Below, in pieces: positions 4,912-7,438 of a stretch of DNA of 7,438 nt. A program made the position numbers and the translations under genes. Source of the stretch: Bacteroidota bacterium (lineage in GTDB: Bacteria > Bacteroidota > Bacteroidia > Chitinophagales > Chitinophagaceae); the NCBI GenBank assembly GCA_023427575.1, contig JAEZAY010000069.1, positions 1-7,438 on the forward strand. The letters run 5' to 3'. Positions within the stretch are counted from its first letter, which is position 1, and the number at the start of each line of letters is the position of its first letter. Below the pieces are notes generated by a model, which searched no databases, was not told the DNA's origin, and was given only the letters and a program-made list of their open reading frames with translations.

Positions 4912-5880
4912 AGCGCAAACAAAAAGAGTAGAACCTTCGTTACGGCCGTTTACTGGTTTTTACTTTTTTATATTGCCGCCGCCCTCGCATTTTGGTTCTT
5001 TGAACTGGAAAAACAAAACCGCGAGATGATGGAACTTCGTTTGTCGCGCGTAGATCCCCGGGATCCTGGTTTTGCAATGGAAAAAGAAGCCATCCAAAAA
5101 GAAGCTTCGCGAAAAACCCGCCAGTTCCAGGCCGAGGGAATAACGTTCCTGGTACTGATCCTCTTAGGCGCCATGTACATGTATCGCTCGGTACGGCGCC
5201 AGTTGCGTTTGCAACAGCAGGAGCAGAATTTTATGATGGCCGTAACCCATGAGTTAAAAACGCCGATCGCCATCGCGCAGTTGAACCTGGAAACCCTCTT
5301 GAAACATCAGCTCGATGAAGAACGAAGGAGCAAGCTGATCAGAATGACCCTGCAGGAGACAAACCGTTTAAACCAGCTCGCCAGCAATATTCTTGTATCG
5401 GCACAGCTCGAGGGCAGACGGTACCGGATCTCCAAAGATGATCTGGATTTTTCATCGCTTGTGAACAGAAGCGCTGCTGATTTCAGTCAGCGTTTTACAG
5501 ACCGGATCTGGAAGATTGAAGTGGAGGAGAATATCGACATAAACGGCGATGGATTTTTGCTGGAAATGATGGTAAACAACCTGATCGAAAATGCGGTAAA
5601 ATATTCAAAAAAGGATTCGAAAATTGAGATCCGCCTGAATGCTTCCGGATCTAAAATAATTTTGCAGGTTGCAGATACCGGCGAGGGCATTCCCGTATCA
5701 GAAAGAAAACAGATCTTTCAAAAGTTTTACCGGATTGGAAGCGAAGACACCCGCTCCACAAAAGGAACCGGCCTGGGATTATACATTTGCAGCAGAATCG
5801 CCGCCGATCATAAGGGGAAAATCAGGGTAACAGATAACAATCCGAAAGGCACACTATTTACCATTAGTTTTAACAGGTAA
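4909..5880 (+). CDS. Membrane sensor histidine kinase, HAMP-less
   Basis: The protein has 323 residues. TM1 spans about 11-31 (VTAVYWFLLFYIAAALAFWFF) and TM2 about 76-93. Between them lies a highly charged extracytoplasmic segment of about 43 residues (EKQNREMMELRLSR...) too short for a folded PAS or Cache sensor. TM2 leads within about 15 residues into the HisKA helix, leaving no room for a HAMP domain. Kinase motifs are intact: H box AVTHELKTPIA with phospho-accepting His114; N box NNLIENAVKYS (223-233); G1 DTGEG (256-260); F box QKFYR; G2 GTGLG (286-290). The enzyme should autophosphorylate at His114 and pass the phosphate to the regulator encoded 4 bases downstream. The signal is unknown; the small outer segment suggests sensing in or near the membrane, or through a partner. 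Cotranscription with gldH is likely (11-base gap). Confidence 0.92.
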   Translation: MSANKKSRTFVTAVYWFLLFYIAAALAFWFFELEKQNREMMELRLSRVDPRDPGFAMEKEAIQKEASRKTRQFQAEGITFLVLILLGAMYMYRSVRRQLRLQQQEQNFMMAVTHELKTPIAIAQLNLETLLKHQLDEERRSKLIRMTLQETNRLNQLASNILVSAQLEGRRYRISKDDLDFSSLVNRSAADFSQRFTDRIWKIEVEENIDINGDGFLLEMMVNNLIENAVKYSKKDSKIEIRLNASGSKIILQVADTGEGIPVSERKQIFQKFYRIGSEDTRSTKGTGLGLYICSRIAADHKGKIRVTDNNPKGTLFTISFNR

Positions 5881-5884
5881 TAAA

Positions 5885-6589
5885 ATGGCAGCAAAGAAAC
5901 ATTCCATATTAATCGTAGAGGATGAAGAAAACCTTCATGACGCGCTAAAATTAAACCTCGAGCTGGAAGGTTATGAAGTAACCTCGGCCTTCGATGGAAC
6001 CCAGGCTCTGCATAAAGTATCGCAGGAATATTTCGACCTGATCATAATGGATATAATGATCCCTGAAATGGATGGGATTACCGTTACTGAAACGATCCGC
6101 CTTCAGAACAATGAAGTGCCCATCCTTATCCTCAGTGCAAAAAATACCAGTTCCGACCGGGTGCTCGGACTAAAAAAAGGCGCGGATGATTACCTCACCA
6201 AACCATTCAATCTGGAAGAGCTGCTTCTCCGGGTTCAGAAACTGATTGAAAAAAATCAGAAGTTGCAAGACAAGGATACCATTGGCGAACTTTATACTTT
6301 CGGAAAAAATACCATCGACTTCAAAGCGCAGGAAGCCATTACCAAAAGCGGCGAGCGGATCCAGATCAGTAAAAAAGAAGCCATGCTTCTGAAACTGCTG
6401 ATTGAAAATAAAAATGAAGTGGTTACCCGCGAGAAAATTTTGCAAAGTGTTTGGGGCTATAATGTGTACCCCACCACCCGCACCATCGATAATTTCATAT
6501 TGAGTTTCCGAAAATATTTTGAGGAAGACAGCCGCAATCCGGTGTACTTTCATTCCGTCAGAGGAGTGGGTTATAAGTACACGGAATAA
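5885..6589 (+). CDS. OmpR/PhoB-family response regulator
   Basis: The protein has 234 residues. The receiver domain (about 6-120) is complete: acidic pocket E12-D13-E14, phospho-acceptor Asp56 (IIMDIMIPEMDG), Ser84 in ILILSAKN, and Lys106 in YLTKPF. A winged-helix Trans_reg_C DNA-binding domain follows (about 137-234), with REKILQSVWG, TRTIDNFILSFRKYFEED and the wing HSVRGVGYKY. It is therefore a transcription factor activated by the preceding kinase. The ATG lies 4 bases after the kinase stop, which is a TAATAA double stop, and AGG at 5874-5876 could serve as its ribosome binding site, so the pair should be translated together. Target promoters are not evident: no clear direct-repeat operator is seen near gldH or elsewhere in the window. 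Confidence 0.94.
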   Translation: MAAKKHSILIVEDEENLHDALKLNLELEGYEVTSAFDGTQALHKVSQEYFDLIIMDIMIPEMDGITVTETIRLQNNEVPILILSAKNTSSDRVLGLKKGADDYLTKPFNLEELLLRVQKLIEKNQKLQDKDTIGELYTFGKNTIDFKAQEAITKSGERIQISKKEAMLLKLLIENKNEVVTREKILQSVWGYNVYPTTRTIDNFILSFRKYFEEDSRNPVYFHSVRGVGYKYTE

Positions 6590-6600
6590 TAAATAAACCC

Positions 6601-6618
6601 CTGCCTGCTTCCTGGCAG
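6601..6618 (+). terminator. Weak hairpin after the response regulator
   Basis: CTGCC (6601-6605) and GGCAG (6614-6618) form a 5-bp stem with an 8-base loop in the 48-base gap before the DUF2157 gene. No T-run follows, so intrinsic termination is doubtful and read-through into the next gene is possible. Confidence 0.25.
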
Positions 6619-6637
6619 ACCCGGATAATATTGAATT

Positions 6638-7438
6638 ATGCCCCCACGCATCAGTCTTTCGGATCAACTGGATGAGTTGGAAACAAACCAGATTATCAGC
6701 AGTGATACTGCAGCGAAAATCCGCGAATACTATAAAGCCAAAATCAATACGGGCCGCTCATTTCCGGCCTTAACCGCCATACTGGGTTCGGTGCTAACGG
6801 CATCCGGACTTACCCTGGTGATTGCGCATAACTGGGACGAGTTTTCGCCGGCCCTGCGAACCCTGATTGCCATTATGCCGATGGCGCTTGCGCAGTTACT
6901 ATGCATATATGTATATTTTAGGAAGCAAAGCGAAAAAACCTGGACAGAAAGCGCCGCCATTTTTCTGTTTTTTTCTGTCTGCTGTTGCATCGCCATGCTA
7001 AGCCAGATCTACCAGATCAGCGGGACAATCTCCGGTTTTTTAAGAACCTGGATCTTACTCTGTTTCCCCTTGATATATCTGTTCCGTTCGGTGATCGTGA
7101 TGATGTTCACCATCGCCTGCATTACCTGGCTTGCCTGCATCACAGGATATTCCAATGAACCCACCGTACCATATCTGTACCTGTTGTTAATGGCAGCAAT
7201 GATTCCCTTTTACCTGCAGTTGAGGCAGGCGGATGATTCTGCAATGCCTTATCTCCATGCACTAATTGCAATCTCCTTTGTTATAACCCTTGGTAGCTTC
7301 AACAATGGTATAGAATCCATGCAAGTTATAGCTACATCGTATGTATTGCTGTTTCAGGGTTTGATCGTTTTTCATTCCTCTTTTGGAAAAAAACAGCTAT
7401 CCAAAAACCCGGCATGGATAATTGGTTCGCTGGGTCTG
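6638..7438 (+). CDS. DUF2157 multipass membrane protein, 3'-truncated by window edge
   Basis: An ATG at 6638 opens a frame that stays open to the right edge, giving the first 267 residues. The soluble N-terminus (LSDQLDELETNQIIS, then KIREYYKAK) is followed by many hydrophobic segments at about 44-63, 73-94, 105-123, 136-149, 152-170, 178-194, 206-220 and 228-247. The motif VIAHNWDEFSPALRTLIAI (61-79) and LSQIYQISG (121-129) fit DUF2157, an integral membrane family of unknown function. In related genomes this family is often followed by a GDYXXLXY-domain protein, which would be beyond the window. No Shine-Dalgarno sequence is visible before the start. The 48-base gap from the response regulator allows membership in the same transcript, but a functional link is only inferred. 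Confidence 0.83.
   Translation, partial: MPPRISLSDQLDELETNQIISSDTAAKIREYYKAKINTGRSFPALTAILGSVLTASGLTLVIAHNWDEFSPALRTLIAIMPMALAQLLCIYVYFRKQSEKTWTESAAIFLFFSVCCCIAMLSQIYQISGTISGFLRTWILLCFPLIYLFRSVIVMMFTIACITWLACITGYSNEPTVPYLYLLLMAAMIPFYLQLRQADDSAMPYLHALIAISFVITLGSFNNGIESMQVIATSYVLLFQGLIVFHSSFGKKQLSKNPAWIIGSLGL

Noticed and set aside
4310..4918. 202-residue open frame on the minus strand covering all of gldH
   Set aside because: It is antisense to a well-recognised lipoprotein gene, lacks a recognisable family or promoter, and overlaps the ends of yicC and the kinase start. Best explained as a chance shadow frame.
6626..6633. TAATATTG before the DUF2157 gene as a promoter
   Set aside because: It lies only 4 bases from the ATG, which would put transcription start at or inside the start codon, and it has a mismatch to the consensus.
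6170..6667. 165-residue minus-strand frame opposite the response regulator
   Set aside because: It overlaps a fully conserved receiver and DNA-binding domain, and shows no independent coding evidence.
1..7438. Mobile element, defence system, CRISPR array or tRNA
   Set aside because: No transposase, terminal inverted repeats, nuclease/helicase defence genes, spaced repeats or cloverleaf sequences were found on reading both strands.

Overview
The window looks like an ordinary chromosomal stretch from a member of the Bacteroidota, most likely near Chitinophagaceae (genus not determinable by eye). The evidence is a GldH-type gliding lipoprotein, a secreted protein with a carboxypeptidase-regulatory-like domain, the second Bacteroidota-type LpxD-like acyltransferase, and several TAnnTTTG promoter elements, the -7 box typical of this phylum. 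I see no tRNA, rRNA, CRISPR array, insertion sequence, phage gene or attachment site.

Layout. Bases 1-215 are the 3' end of an NAD-dependent epimerase/SDR-like gene. A secreted protein of unknown function follows (271-1356, +) and converges on an lpxD-like gene (1398-2345, -), which has a well-formed promoter. A spacer of about 400 bases separates that gene from the divergent rluE (2762-3349, +). Just before rluE lies a hairpin with a T-run. Its 5' arm reads CCTCCT and its 3' arm holds the likely ribosome binding site, so it is the best regulatory candidate in the window. After a 169-base gap comes yicC (3519-4394, +).

Next is a compact cluster on the + strand: gldH (TTG start, own -7 box), a HAMP-less sensor histidine kinase 11 bases later, and an OmpR/PhoB-type response regulator 4 bases after that. 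A DUF2157 multipass membrane protein begins 48 bases further on and runs off the right edge.

How the genes relate. Most act at the envelope (LPS-type acylation, secreted and lipoprotein components, two-component signalling, membrane protein) or on RNA (RluE pseudouridylation, YicC ribonuclease). The kinase and regulator are clearly a cognate pair, probably co-transcribed with gldH. I see no convincing undescribed multi-gene system. The most worthwhile leads are the rluE leader hairpin, the altered active-site region of the LpxD paralogue, and the gldH/two-component arrangement.
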